Positions 1-10,561 are shown, counted from the stretch's first letter. The stretch: 64,000 nt of DNA from Dryococelus australis (GCA_029891345.1 CM056999.1:29485418-29549417), one strand, 5' to 3'. The notes: a model not told the origin generated them from the sequence alone. Made by a program: numbers and translations.

Positions 1-261
1 CAAAGATTGGTTTATAGCTAAATAACATTGTGTTAATTGAGACAACTTTTCCTTCCTCTTTATAGGTTCTTCCGATTTAATTTCCTCTGGTGTTTCATTA
101 AATGAATTTAGCACAGAATGTAATGTATCCATTGCACCCGTAACAGGTTTAAATATTTCTTCATTCAAAACATCCCATTCCATTTTAGCATGTTTAACTT
201 GTAAATATTTCGTCTTTGCAGCAGATATGACTTTATGTAATTCTGAAGCAGAGTCAGGCAT
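1..261 (-). CDS. Partial Polinton hypothetical protein, N-terminal 87 residues
   Basis: From an ATG at 261 the minus strand is open for 87 codons to the window edge with no stop, so the gene continues off-window. The product is charged and helical-looking, beginning MPDSASELHKVISAAKTKY. Its length, position (after the coiled-coil gene, reading away from the ATPase) and start pattern (M, short spacer, EL, KxIxA, KYL) match the protein starting at 10,541 in relic B, which begins MTELQKAIEAVREKYL. In relic B this gene continues into a globular C-terminal part and is followed by the integrase. The function is unknown in Polintons as far as I know. The intact frame beside so many broken neighbours may be chance over this short length. 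Confidence 0.5.
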   Translation of the reverse strand, partial: MPDSASELHKVISAAKTKYLQVKHAKMEWDVLNEEIFKPVTGAMDTLHSVLNSFNETPEEIKSEEPIKRKEKLSQLTQCYLAINQSL

Positions 262-299
262 TTTCTTTGTTTACATTCAATTTCAACTTCTTACATATC

Positions 300-944
300 A
301 GTTAAGTCGATGGTTTTATAATGGGTGTATTAGGTCGCTTAGTTTGTGTTTTTTCAATCTTATCGACTTTACTCAAAAGCATGTCTAATTTACTCACAGT
401 TTTAGCCCTCAAATTGTTACTAAAATAGTTTATTCGAAATTTCAAATCATCAATTGGCTTTTACAATTCCGTTTGAGTAGTTAAACCAGATGTTTTATTG
501 ACCAATTCAACACTTATATATTGCATAATTTTATCCATTTGTGTATCAAATTGCTTTGTAATCATAGTGTTCGCCATTTCATCAACTACATTCTTTAAAT
601 GTTACAAACATTTGTTTGTTCTAGTTTCTATATTTTGCAATGTTATCAACACATTTGCCAATATTTCAGAAATATAACTAATATTAGTAGATACTTTTGC
701 AATAGTTTCAATTATACTTATTAATTTTTTGTACACCTATTTGTTGTGATTTAAATGCATTCAACATAATAATATTTAAGTCTTCCACATAACGTTCATT
801 TACCGCATCTGTACCTTTCACAGCCATACACACGTTGTGCAATATATGACCATTCAAATCACAATTCCCATCGCGATTTCTCATTAAACAGGTATTGTAA
901 AGATTATATTTTATACAACTATGTCCAAACTTTGAAATACTCAT
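300..944 (-). pseudogene. Polinton coiled-coil protein remnant
   Basis: ATG at 944, beginning MSISKFGH. The frame is open to 708 and then continues in pieces with several stops down to about 300. The pieces contain heptad-like hydrophobic spacing (for example LLSKVDKIEKTQTKRP near 350) suggesting a coiled coil. The counterpart in relic B (10,957 to 10,562) also starts MSxxxISKFGH and ends in a Leu/Ile-rich helical stretch, so the two genes are homologous and occupy the same slot just downstream of the ATPase. The start lies 26 bp upstream of the ATPase stop, a short overlap typical of compact viral gene arrays. No known domain is recognised; a structural or virion role is inference from context. 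Confidence 0.45.
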
Positions 945-1758
945 TATTCCTCATCAGGAAGTAAAAAACTGTAATTCCAGACCTATATCTTCCTTTATAT
1001 AGGGGAAGCATTGGTATGATTAACAGAAAACCATACTTGTTTTTCCAACTATAAAAACACATATCTTTAAACTTTGTAAATGTCATATCGCCTAAAATGC
1101 GATCATTGTAAATATGTTGTAGACTCATATTGTCCACTTTAAACACAGTTAACATATTTGCATTATCACGCAAATTATGTTTTGGAATATGTACATAACT
1201 TTGTGATAAATAAAAACAATCAACCTTTGAATGTCTACCAAAACTAAAGTATTGCGGTATTTCACACTGTGGTTCGCACCAAACATCGTCAAATTTAAGA
1301 ACTGAATTGGGTAATGCTTCATTTGGAGCTTTAATTGCATCTTTATTAGTAAAAGGGAAATATCGCATTCCTTCAATTAACGACAAAATAGTTGCTAATC
1401 ATTGATATTTCTCTTGTTGAATTGTTTTATAAAACACATATATGTTTCATAACTTAAGTCTATTCGGATGTTCCAACATCGATATAATAACACACACTTT
1501 TCTGCATGAAGGACAGCATATTATATAATGTATATTGGGAGGTAAAAGAATACCATATTTCTGTTCAATTAAATTTTCTTTCGTATTTAAAATTACTGGC
1601 AGATGAACATTTTGTTTTATAACCTTCATTTCTGCAGTATTAGGTAACATACTAACATAAAAACTATAAATGTGGGTATATATATATACGTTCGTGCTCA
1701 GTTGAAAACAAAGGCCCATACTAAATGTAACAAAAAGGATGCGGAGTATTGAATCCAT
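919..1758 (-). pseudogene. Polinton FtsK/HerA-type genome-packaging ATPase, broken
   Basis: This family pumps element DNA into the capsid. The C-terminal part (1,386 to 919, open for 155 codons) reads FDDVWCEPQ near residue 31, consistent with the Walker B strand, then FGRHSKVDCFYLSQSYVHIP, the conserved sensor stretch. The N-terminal part (1,758 to 1,447) carries CPSCRKV where the Walker A loop (G-x4-GK[T/S]) should be: the glycines and the GKT are gone. The two parts are separated by stops around 1,390-1,446. Relic B carries the same C-terminal stretch at 10,955-11,227. ATPase function is lost both by the frame breaks and by the degraded P-loop. Confidence 0.75.
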
Positions 1759-1897
1759 TGACTAACAAATTGCCATTTGAATTGCATTTACCAAAATACA
1801 ATTATTGCGGAACCAGAACTGAGCTTGCAAAATGCCTGGCATGGAATGATCAAGGAATAAATGTTTCCTTAATGCTTTTAAGGAACATGATATAGTA

Positions 1898-2241
1898 CAC
1901 AAACGAACAAATAATTTGAAAGAAAGACATATAGCAGATACAATTCTAGCCGATAAAGCAGCAAATATAAGAAAGCATCTGTCTACATCAATAGGTGAAA
2001 AGCTCGGCACTTGGATCATTGACAAAGTTATGTGCACTAAAATAAAAAGAGGCGTGGGCATAATTCGCAAAACAAGAAAAAAATCAAGAAAGAAGGCTTA
2101 TTACTATTCATATTCCCCACTTTATCAGCTCTTGGAGCTCTAATGGGAGTCATTTCAGCTCTTGCTAAACCAAGTGGTAAAAGAATGTATCCTAAACAAT
2201 ATCCAGTCGCCCAAGGGCGAAAAACCTCCAAACGTGGATAG
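1898..2241 (+). pseudogene. Small basic/hydrophobic protein, possible minor virion component
   Basis: The first rightward gene of relic A, between the divergent ATPase and the protease. An N-terminal part (frame open 1,916-2,143) is Lys/Arg-rich with RKTRKKSRKKA near its end. After a frameshift near 2,100 a hydrophobic run LSALGALMGVISALAK follows, then a basic tail ending at about 2,241. A short protein that is both strongly basic and contains a Gly/Ala-rich hydrophobic segment resembles the small DNA-binding or membrane-active virion proteins of adenovirus-like systems, and Polintons commonly encode one beside the protease. The assignment rests on composition and position, not on a diagnostic motif. 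Confidence 0.4.
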
Positions 2242-2772
2242 AAACACAGAAAGTCATAAATAGTCTTCCAAAACATTCATTAAAAAACAAAGACATTAAT
2301 ATATTTGTAAAGAAACTGGATATTCCCTATTTCGGAGGTGTGTATATGAGAAACGAATTACCAAAGAAACCAAACATTCGCAAGTGTGTGATTGTTAATT
2401 TAGATTCGAAACAAAACAAAGGAACACATTGGCTTGCATTAATTGAAAACCTAAATCAATCATTGTATTAAGAACAGTTTTGGTGATTTAGGTCCTCCAA
2501 TTGAAATACAGAATTATTTAAAAAACACACAATCAAGATACAATAACAATGGTACCATTATCAAATACAATCAATTGTGGTCATTTATGTTTACATTTTT
2601 TGAATATAATTATGTTATATTAGTCGATGTATTAGTAAAACCATTTAGTATTATGTCAATTATGATGATATTAAGTGGAAATTCATCGCAATTGTGCTCG
2701 TTACATTTTCCATCTTTGGAGTTAGAGGGACAATGGCAAATAAGTCCAATCGAATTCGTTCAACAATGGTGA
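2242..2772 (+). pseudogene. Adenovirus-type (C5) maturation cysteine protease, broken
   Basis: This protease processes capsid precursors in adenoviruses and Polintons. The catalytic-His block is visible: FGGVYMRNELP near 2,333-2,365, then VNLDSK and GTHWLAL with the His codon at about 2,427-2,429. Further on, FGDLGPPIEIQNYL (about 2,480-2,520) gives the Asp/Glu strand and turn, and NCGHLC (2,573-2,590, a third frame) gives the segment with the catalytic Cys. These motifs lie in the expected order, but in at least three reading frames, so the gene is inactivated by indels. The total length of about 170 codons is close to the family norm. The gene is followed directly by the minor capsid gene. 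Confidence 0.75.
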
Positions 2773-3289
2773 AAAAACATATAAGATTGTGATACCAGTA
2801 GGATCTTATGAGTTGGATGATTTCGAAATGTTCATTAAAGTGACATTACCTGAAAATTTACAATTCCGATTACATGGAAATCCAAATATGTTAAATAGTG
2901 TAATGTATAGTAGTGTCGACATCGATTTCACAGAAGACAATTAAATTGCAAATATGTTAGGTTATGAAAGGAGAGTATATCCAGCTAATCAATTGCACGA
3001 ATTGTCAAAACAGGTTAATATATTGTCGGTTACTGTATGTCGTATAAATGTTAATATTGTAGGCAGATCATATTTGAATGGAAAAAACAACAAATACAAT
3101 ACATGAATTCATGTGTGTGGTGGCTCAAGGTTACAAAATAATTGAAAAACCAAATACATTGATATGTATTCCACTAATAGTTAATCGAGTGGATGAATTA
3201 GTTGTTAAAATTCTCAATGAAGAGAGTAAAATGATTAATTTTAGAAACCAAGAAATAAAAATTCATTTACGCTTAAAAAAAGCTATATG
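2772..3289 (+). pseudogene. Polinton minor capsid (penton-like) protein, broken
   Basis: The stretch begins with a strand-rich segment IVIPVGSYELDDFEMFIKV (2,785-2,845), continues with DIDFTEDN then a stop at about 2,942, and then LGYERRVYP and TVCRINVNIVGRSYLNGKN. The C-terminal part is open at 3,078-3,290, containing TIHEF, a GYKIIEKPN segment and a basic end, LRLKK. Strand-like repeats, length near 170 residues and the position between protease and major capsid match the single jelly-roll minor capsid protein of Polintons. At least one stop and two frame changes interrupt it. Identification is by recalled family pattern, not by a database search. Confidence 0.6.
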
Positions 3290-3297
3290 AACACATA

Positions 3298-3589
3298 AAT
3301 TCCATGTTTATTACAATCAAGATAGGTATTGTGTATAATAGTCAATACGCTCATAAAGTAGGCACTTCATTTATAAACTCTGTTTCTAAAAAAGTATTTC
3401 GAAGAATGTAACTATAAAATATGTAAACAGAAGCATAAAATGACCATTTCAAACAAGGTACTCATAAAGTTAACACAGGCAACAAATTGTTTTTAAAGTA
3501 ATTAGGATTTGCCATTAATAGAAATGGAAGACATACTTAATGTTGATGAACCAATAAGTTATGATGATGAAATCACAAATATAGAAATA
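3298..3589 (+). other. Unrecognised remnant between capsid genes
   Basis: Short reading fragments lie here. One begins FHVYYNQDRYCV after 3,300 and runs into stops near 3,410. Another starts at an ATG at 3,523, MEDILNVDEPISYDDE, and runs straight into the microsatellite at 3,590. The second fragment may be the true N-terminus of the major capsid gene, displaced by the repeat expansion. No function can be assigned to the first fragment. Confidence 0.3.
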
Positions 3590-3668
3590 CACATACACAC
3601 ACATATATGTATATATATATTTATATTTATATTTTTATTTATTTATTTATATTTATATTTATATATAT
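3590..3668. repeat. AC/AT and TTTA microsatellite inside Polinton A
   Basis: CACACACATATATG-type dinucleotides grade into TATTTATATTTA repeats. The tract sits inside the presumed N-terminal part of the major capsid gene, so it expanded or was inserted after the element died. Confidence 0.85.
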
Positions 3669-4760
3669 GAACCATTCCAAGCAGGTCCGTATACATTTCC
3701 ATTGGAAATAAGGTTCGCTATACAAAATCAGTATATTTACACATTACCATCGAAATAAAGTTTAAAGTTCAGAGGAACAATTAAAAAGACAGCCAATGCA
3801 ACTAATCCAGTAACTACAGGATTAGTGAGAAATAGAATACTTCATTTAATTGTCAGAATTTCATATCTGCTTAATGGTACTGAAATCGACCAATCACAGG
3901 GTGTTGGAATTACTTCCATGATAAAGCAATATCTCTCGGAAACTGTAAACAATCTTTATAAAGGACTAATGGCTGTGTGGAGCAATGCTAATAATTTTAA
4001 ACTACAAATTAACCCAGGCGGAAAATGCGGATTTATTATACTGTTAAGTATGGTTTTGGGATTTGCTGAGACTATAAGCATGTAATATTAAATGATAAAC
4101 CAGAAATGGTCATTCTATTTGGTAACACGCATTTGAATGCCATATACAACACGGCTAATAATGAGGAAGTTGTAACATTGGAATTAAACAGTGTCGAATG
4201 ACTAATGCCACATATTCAAATTAACACGTGTGAAAATGTGAAGTTTTTAAAATATATCGAAAAAGGGAAGAATCTAGATATTGTATTCAGGTCGGGGCTT
4301 TGGTGACATTTACAACTCTACCGAAATACCAAAAAGTTATTTGAAATTTTAAATAAAGTTTTTCATCTGAGAAACCACAATTTGTTGTGATTTGTTTTCA
4401 AACAAATCGACAAAACAATTTAAAAGCTGATATATCAGTATTCGATAATTGTGATATGAGAAATATTAAACTGCAGCTAAACAGTACAGCTTATACTTAT
4501 ACCGGATTTAAATTCGAACTTTGGATATAGGGAATTAATTCCTTATTTGCTACGATATTTACTCAAAGTTCCAGGAAATGTATTATAACAAAATCAGCTC
4601 ACCGATCCCATAACCTGAATCATTTACATCCAGAGGATCGTTATTTGTATTTGATCTAAGCAAAGAAGATGGCACAATTACCAAAAGTGTAATAGATTCA
4701 GAAAAATGCAATGATTGCAAATACACCCATTCTGGCAAATATGCAAGCTCATGTGTTGAT
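3665..4760 (+). pseudogene. Polinton major capsid (double jelly-roll) protein, heavily decayed
   Basis: The remnant opens with EPFQAGPYTFPLEIRFA near 3,670, then an open stretch at 3,825-4,085 containing LLNGTEIDQSQGVGITSMIK and, after GGKCGFIILLSM, VLGFAE. Further on come SVEWLMPHIQI (about 4,190-4,220) and KYIEKGKNLDIVFRS (about 4,250-4,300), then fragments in changing frames. Order and spacing match the major capsid protein family of insect Polintons as I recall it. The fold itself (two jelly rolls) is known for the family and cannot be seen from sequence alone. Numerous stops and shifts are present. No conserved signal is clear after about 4,700. Confidence 0.6.
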
Positions 4761-4863
4761 AATTCATGATTTATTGGTGAACTATAGTATTAGAGATAAG
4801 CTGGTGAAGATAACGACTTGAGTCAGTAGACAATGAGATACGATATTAACAACATGTTTTGCA

Positions 4864-5187
4864 ATGTGCAAGGAATTCAATATCCAGAAAAAAAATATAA
4901 TTAAAGAATTGGCTATTACTGATATGGTATTCAGTTCAACACAACGGTATTCAGCTTCAAACCACCATTCCACCTGGAAATATCTAAGTCCTAAATACAA
5001 TAAAACCAATAGGTGGGTAACCAAACACCACCTTGGTTTAATCTGGGAAAGTGGGTGTATGGAGTATGAGAATATTGGAGAGATTTGCAAACAATACTTA
5101 AATAATTGTGAAATATATGTAGGTGGAGTCGACCAAAAACACATTTTTCAAAGAGTGTGGTATAGGAGAGTGACAGATATTCAATAA
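4864..5187 (+). CDS. Uncharacterised Polinton-associated 107-residue protein
   Basis: An intact frame from ATG 4,864 to a stop at 5,185-5,187, the longest clean frame in the rightward half of relic A. Visible features are an N-terminal block IIKELAIT, the segment TNRWVTKHHLGLIWESG, and a Cys at residue 87 near EIYVGG. The middle is aromatic-rich (W, H, Y). Further coding-like sequence may continue past the stop: LFKQLHKTYRSNSKFF lies at about 5,208-5,255. Short hypothetical proteins with this KELA...W...HHGLxWxxG pattern recur in arthropod genomes as I recall, but I know of no assigned function. The position downstream of the capsid gene suggests an element gene rather than a host gene. Confidence 0.5.
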   Translation: MCKEFNIQKKNIIKELAITDMVFSSTQRYSASNHHSTWKYLSPKYNKTNRWVTKHHLGLIWESGCMEYENIGEICKQYLNNCEIYVGGVDQKHIFQRVWYRRVTDIQ

Positions 5188-5259
5188 TAATACAATTGTC
5201 CCTTGTTCAAACAATTACATAAAACATACAGATCTAATTCAAAATTCTTCTCTGCAGAG

Positions 5260-6945
5260 GAAAACTGTAAGTTAATGCTAAATTGGTAATTGATGACTGA
5301 CTGCGGTGAAACAGTTTGTGATGATTCTTCCCCTGAGTCCCCAGTGGATATTATACAAGTAATATAGCATTATCGGGGATGAGAGAACTGAGTGAAATTC
5401 AGTATGTAAATGTACTTGGTTTGTGCAAGCCAATACATTGTAATGATGGATCAAGATGAGAACGAGGTCATGTGCTCGTGCATACAGAAATAAAGTGTAT
5501 ATTGAATATTACTAAGTTAATTGCACGTTGGAGTAAACCTTTTAGAGAATGTTTTGGAAAGTAACAGTTTTTGTATCTTTGTAAATACGTCTTTTTTCCA
5601 CCCAATTATTTTCGTTTCTGGAAACTCAAGTGTAAATTAAAATAATATTCAATATACATTAGAAGTTGAAAATTTGTAATGATTTAATATTTTTTCCAGT
5701 TCAGACAAAATGTCCTGTTTACCATATGTCACCGAATACAACTCCACCATCGAAGAAATGTATTCACACATTTCCTGCTTTGCCAGAATGTATAATACTA
5801 CTGCAAGACAATCAAACATATGGAAATACTACAAACATTTTCAAAGGGATGAAATGATGTAAATGTGTTTTTTTTTGTAGAAATCTGTTTTTCTCAATAT
5901 GTACTTTATAATACAAATTTAGCAAAATAAATGGTTCGAAACTATTTTTTTTACTGACTTTATAAATGCATTAATTGTAATATCCACATATACTCAATCT
6001 GGCAACAAAATTTTAGTGACATGCATTTAACAATAAAGATTTGTTTGCAGGTTAATGATTAAATAAAACATTAGTAATTTAAAGGCAATTTAATACTTAA
6101 ACATATATTTAAAAAAGACTGCAAAAGTTACAATAACATGTTAATCACATTCGACAATTTAAATGTTCTTAACTGTTGCGTATCGCAATACACAATACAA
6201 TTAAAGCAAAGTACGACTATTTTTGCATTATGTAAAACATTGTATCATTAAATTAAATTAAGACATATTGAGAATGTTGCAAAAAATAAAAACAACAGAG
6301 AAACTTTGTTTATATAGATGTATCGATTAACAGACAAAGAAACTCAAGAATATTTCTTATCGTTAAGTAGATTTGCTTACAACTACCTGTTATTTATTCA
6401 ATCTTAAATGCAGTTACATTTGTATATTGCTAGTTGTACTTCGTTATGGTCAATTACTACTTTCCTCCAGAAGTTCAGAAGTTTTCAGCCATAAAAATTC
6501 CACGAACAAACCAGAGAAACTGCTGATATGTTATGTGAAAAGTAATTTATGTATGATAAATGTCCATATAATTTTTATGTCCTTTTCCAGCTGAATGGCA
6601 GAATTTTAATCTGTCATAGTTAATTTCACAATTTGAACAGATTTGCTGCCCTCTCCTCCCCTAAAAATGTAATCCTGGCAATGCTACTGCTGGTGGGGAG
6701 TAAAAAACTCGTAAAATTTATCGTTTATAATTTTTTTGTGTACTTAAGAAATTTCAACAATTCACATTTTTTATTTTAATTTGATACCATACATTTACTT
6801 TAATCTCTCCGTAAAAGGGTTTCATAGCCATAATTTCATTTTAGTTCAATCAAATGTCTTTGTGATGTAGAAAAGAATAAAAGTTATATAATCCTGTAGT
6901 AATAGGCAAAAGAGAGAGCTGGCACAGGAGACAAAAGTCAGCTCT
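5260..6945. other. AT-rich non-coding stretch
   Basis: No supported gene. Frames of 60-73 codons (5,666-5,857; 6,373-6,594) have no recognisable motif and look like chance. The right boundary of Polinton A must lie in or near the start of this stretch, but no terminal inverted repeat could be located. Confidence 0.5.
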
Positions 6946-7660
6946 GGCTCTGTCCGCCATGTTGGATGATGTCACATGGCTGCCAAGTTTAATGACGTCA
7001 CAGAATTGCCATATTGGATTCTACCATTGGTATCCAGTATGCCGCCATCTTTGAAGCCAGTATGCTGCCACCTTGGACTGCCAACTTGGTAACAAGTATG
7101 TCGTTTTCCCATGCTCTGGCATTCCGAGCATTTTCTCCGAGTGATCCAATGTTTTTCTTTTGTATTCTTTCTTTCTCTTTCTTTCCTTCTATCCCCTAAT
7201 TTCTTTATTATTTTCTCTTTTTCCTTCTCATTCTCTCGCACTCGTTCTTCATTTGTTTACATCAGCTGTTACTGGAGATTGTCTCACACCTCTGTTCGAC
7301 CCACCAACTTGAATTTTTTGTTTGTCATTTGGTACTGGAGGCCACCATATTTGTTTACATTTACATGGAGGCCACCATCTTGGTTTTTCGTTTGTAATTT
7401 GTTTCCCACATTAATTCAGGCTTTGGACACTAGGAGCGCTAGTGTCACTCTCGTTCGATTAGATGCTCCACTGATTACTCACCTTTGTTCACCGCCATCT
7501 TGGTTCTAGCATTGGGCATTAGGAGTGCTGCTGTCACTCTCATTCGATTAGTCGCTCGGCTAACATGTTGTATCTGGAGCATGTCGCTAGGGGCGCTGCT
7601 TTTTTTAGAACTCAAAATACAATCTAGAATGACCATGGGATCAAACTGCCAGACATTGGG
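6945..7660. repeat. Interspersed repeat rich in GCCACCATCTTGG-type motifs
   Basis: Variants of GCCGCCATCTTTG, GCTGCCACCTTGG, GGCCACCATCTTGG and GCCGCCATCTTGG recur between 7,035 and 7,505, and the sequence TGGAGGCCACCAT occurs twice at 7,338-7,380. A CACTCTCGTTCGATTAG-type segment occurs at 7,446 and again, slightly changed, at 7,533. The reading frames here follow the repeat and are not genes. Confidence 0.55.
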
Positions 7661-7699
7661 TCACCAGAATTACGCCTTAGACCACTCGGGTATCACGGC

Positions 7700-8060
7700 A
7701 TGCATTGAGAGAAGAGTTTATAAGAAGTGTATTGCTTGGAGACGAATAAATAACATTTTGACTCTCATTAAAGACATTATATATTTTTATTTCTTATTTA
7801 ATTTGTATTTTATTTTTATTTTTTACTTTAAATATTTTTTAAGCATTTATTTTTCACTATATAATTTTTTGAGCATTTCTATTAAACTTTTAAGTGTATC
7901 GAGTGGCATGTCAACCGATTTTTATTTACATATAATAGTTTTTTTAATATCCCAGACTTAAGTTTTTACATGAAGGGACTTCTATGTTGAATGTGAAATA
8001 TTTCCTACCCATATGCTAGGACTTGAAAATTTTTTCCAACAAACTATCCCATAACCATAC
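7700..8060. other. Very AT-rich spacer
   Basis: T-rich runs of the TTTATTTTTATTTTTT type with no coding signal. Confidence 0.5.
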
Positions 8061-8079
8061 ATGAGATGTTCAGTATCGT

Positions 8080-8260
8080 CCTAACCTAACCTAAGATAAT
8101 TTAACCAACTTCGACTTACCTAACTTTGCCTAACCTAAGATAACCTAACCCAATCATCTCATAAGACTTTGAATATATAACATTTTTTCTTAACATTCAC
8201 GTAATCTAACTTCACCTAACCTTACTTCGCCTAACCTAAGATAAACTAACCATCACACTC
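8080..8260. repeat. Degenerate telomere-like CCTAA tract
   Basis: Contains three tandem CCTAA units at about 8,078-8,093, then repeated CCTAACCTAAG, CCTAACC and CTAACTTCACCTAACC motifs to about 8,250. CCTAA is the complement of the arthropod telomere unit TTAGG. The units are broken and interspersed, so this is an old interstitial tract or a chance-enriched repeat, not a chromosome end. Confidence 0.5.
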
Positions 8261-8799
8261 TAGTCATCACCAGACCCCTCTTCACTCCCCCTCCCCTTCT
8301 ACCAGTCTTGCTTAACAGCCATATCGAATTGAACTGAGTAGCAAAACAAATATAATACCTTTCACCATGGTATAAGCTTGCCTCATTCATGTTATTAACA
8401 ATACAGGTCGTATCCACCACCATACCTCAGACTCACTGATCAATAACAGTGAACTATATTGATTACCATTTCAGCCCAAGCTGAGTTTGTGAGCATGCAT
8501 TGTAAGACAGGGCAGCTGACCTTGTCAATGTCAAGAGCAGTGGTAGCAAGTCTGCACCTACACAGTAACTGGAGTCTGTACATGCTTCTTGGCCATTTTC
8601 GCACCTGTAAGGTGTCAGATAGCCTAAGTCAGCATATGGCAGTGTAAGCAGGTCTGCATCTGCACAAAGCTGGCTATCTCCAACCCAATATAGCATATAA
8701 GGACAGGAAAGTATACAAAATGAATGCAAAGTAATGTAAAAACACGCTTTTATTTTTAAAAAATCCATTTACATATAATCACTAAAAAAAAAAATTTCC

Positions 8800-9640
8800 A
8801 AGTCCTACTTCAGAATGTCTTTCTCGTCATGCTTCGAGTGTCCGAACCACCTCACGTACACACGTCCATTATGTCGTTTCAGCAACTTTTCCACCAAATA
8901 CTTTGTAGGCTGGATCTTCTCTGCGTAAAAGGTTCCAGCTATTGGTTCGGCTCGTGGGTCTTCCAGGCAATACTTGTGCGGGTACCAATGTCATATTCGA
9001 ACCATCTTGTACAATTCTGCCGACCAGTTGTAACAGAAGACTTTTGTGGAAAAAGCCATGCTGTTTGGAGAAATGTATCAGGTCACAGATCTGGCTGAAG
9101 ATTTGCGTGTGTCCCTACTCGCCCGAATAGCATAAACAGACCAAAGCATGAAGTCATCCTCGACATATTTGTACTTCATGTGAGTAGTAGAATGAACAGT
9201 AGAATTATAGATGTGTGCGAGTTTCGGCAGTAGCTCAAACCAGTCATAGTTACCATTCCCCGTGAAATGTCTACACACTTTGGCTTTTAAAGTCTGGTGA
9301 AAATACTCGACAATGGTAGCCTTGAGTCCAGAGTATGCGGAATAGTGATTTATGCCGTACCTTTTCATTAGTGCACTGAAAGTAGTGTTAAAGTATTCTT
9401 TACCATCGTTGGTGAGGAGATTTTTGGATATGTGTCCTTCGCTCAACACATCCACCATGGCCTCAGTGACATCACATACATTCTTCGACTTGAGCAGCCT
9501 GGCCCAGAAATACTTGGAAAATATGTCTTTTATGGCCAAAATGTAGTGGTGGCCTTTATTCGCAAGAGCAAATTCTTGCATTTCGATCAGGTCGGATAGG
9601 AAGCCTCTTTCACGATGTACTTTCTCCTAGGATAATTCCT
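8800..9640 (-). pseudogene. Polinton retroviral-type integrase with C-terminal chromodomain
   Basis: Integrases of this class insert the linear element DNA by DDE-type strand transfer. A clean frame of 167 codons (9,581 to 9,078) holds the catalytic core: Asp in YILAIKDIFSKYFWA (about residues 14-28), Asp in LLTNDGKEYFN (about 56-66), and Glu in KATIVEYFHQTLK (about 87-99), in D-D-E order with core-like spacing. Farther left, after at least one stop and shift near 9,070, the minus strand encodes YLVEKLLKRHNGRVYVRWFG (about 8,860-8,920), a chromodomain-like module as known at the C-terminus of Polinton integrases. The zinc-binding N-terminal part upstream of 9,581 is fragmentary. The core triad is visible but the gene is broken overall. 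Confidence 0.75.
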
Positions 9641-9679
9641 TCTGGCCGACCTGTACAATCAGTCAGAAACGACATATTT

Positions 9680-10541
9680 CGTCATCGCACGACGTAGCCA
9701 GCTTCAATGAGTTCTTCGATGATGGATATAATCTCGTTGGCGTGCGACTGGTTGCCGGCAGACTGTGAAGCGACCAGTAGTCGTAATCTATCCACCAGTT
9801 CGTTTGGCATCGATCTTCTGCAGCAGCAGACCCAATCCAGTAGCTTCGGTCAATCTTGGAAAAAGTCCTGCGGTAACGCTGAATTTTGCATGGGCTGTGT
9901 CCTTAAATCGTCATGTTGAGGGGTTATCGTTCATATACGGAGCACGACTGAACAGTAGCAGACGATGGTAGTTGTGCAAATCTGATTCAGTGTAGTGTCC
10001 GGGATACCTAAGAAACAAAATTTCTCACAGGCCATGTGTCATGTTCACCTTGCGGTTGTCGATCTGCATCATATCTCCTGGAAAAATACATAATTTCCTT
10101 GTCTCCGAGAAACCATTTTTCGTTGCGGTGTCGCAGGCCATACATCTCGGCGCTGTTCCGATCGGAGTAGGAAACGATGCAGTGCCCGACCAGCATGCCC
10201 AACTCGGGTCCGCACTCTTGTGCTCATTTCCTTTCCCGTGCACACAGCAAGTCGATCAGGGGCAGATCATCTTCGTCGCTAGTGATGTCATCTTCCGATT
10301 GGGGCAATTCCGGGCTTCTTTTCCATTAATGTGTCGAGATTGGTAGACCTTCCAACTTGATCTCATGTTTGTTATCCGGCCAAGGCAAAGCTTCCTCCTG
10401 GCGTTGTCGACCAAGTTCGTCGAGATGGCTGATTATAGGCTTGTACGTCTCTTCCCTTCGATTATCGAGAGCCAGTTTGTAACTTTTCGCGAGTAGATAT
10501 TTTTCGCGAACAGCTTCGATGGCTTTCTGCAGCTCAGTCAT
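9680..10541 (-). pseudogene. Polinton hypothetical protein between coiled-coil gene and integrase
   Basis: ATG at 10,541 with a clean frame to 10,326 giving a charged N-terminus (MTELQKAIEAVREKYLLAKS). After a break, an acidic segment SEDDITSDEDDLPLIDLL follows (about 10,250-10,305). Then, in shifting frames, come NEKWFLGDKEI (about 10,100-10,130), FLRYPGHYTESDLHNYH (about 9,970-10,020), and SSKNSLKLATSCDDE near 9,690. The N-terminus matches the open frame at the left edge of the window. The DLxxYxxLL-type segment is a pattern I recall from unnamed Polinton proteins. No enzymatic motif is visible and the function is unknown. Confidence 0.5.
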
Positions 10542-10561
10542 CAGTTCGTTTCAGTCCATCA

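Larger units (their letters stand above)
1..5260. mobile_element. Polinton/Maverick relic A (left end off-window)
   Basis: Polintons are large self-replicating DNA elements that carry virus-type morphogenesis genes. Here a leftward block (hypothetical protein, coiled-coil protein, packaging ATPase) diverges from a rightward block (small basic protein, cysteine protease, minor and major capsid proteins, unknown 107-residue protein). That gene set and polarity match known arthropod Polintons. Every gene but two carries frameshifts or stops, so the copy is dead. Integrase and DNA polymerase B are not seen; in relic B the integrase follows the gene that here runs off the left edge, so A's integrase probably lies just outside. 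No terminal inverted repeat was found at the right end. Confidence 0.8.

Noticed and set aside
3298..3420. Separate functional small virion gene
   Set aside because: Fragments only, with stops and no family pattern; listed as an unrecognised remnant.
7111..7961. Frames of 132 and 158 codons, hydrophobic
   Set aside because: They run through the interspersed repeat and T-rich low-complexity sequence; the apparent membrane segments are T-rich artefacts.
8080..8260. True telomere
   Set aside because: Units are degenerate, in short runs and surrounded by ordinary sequence on both sides.
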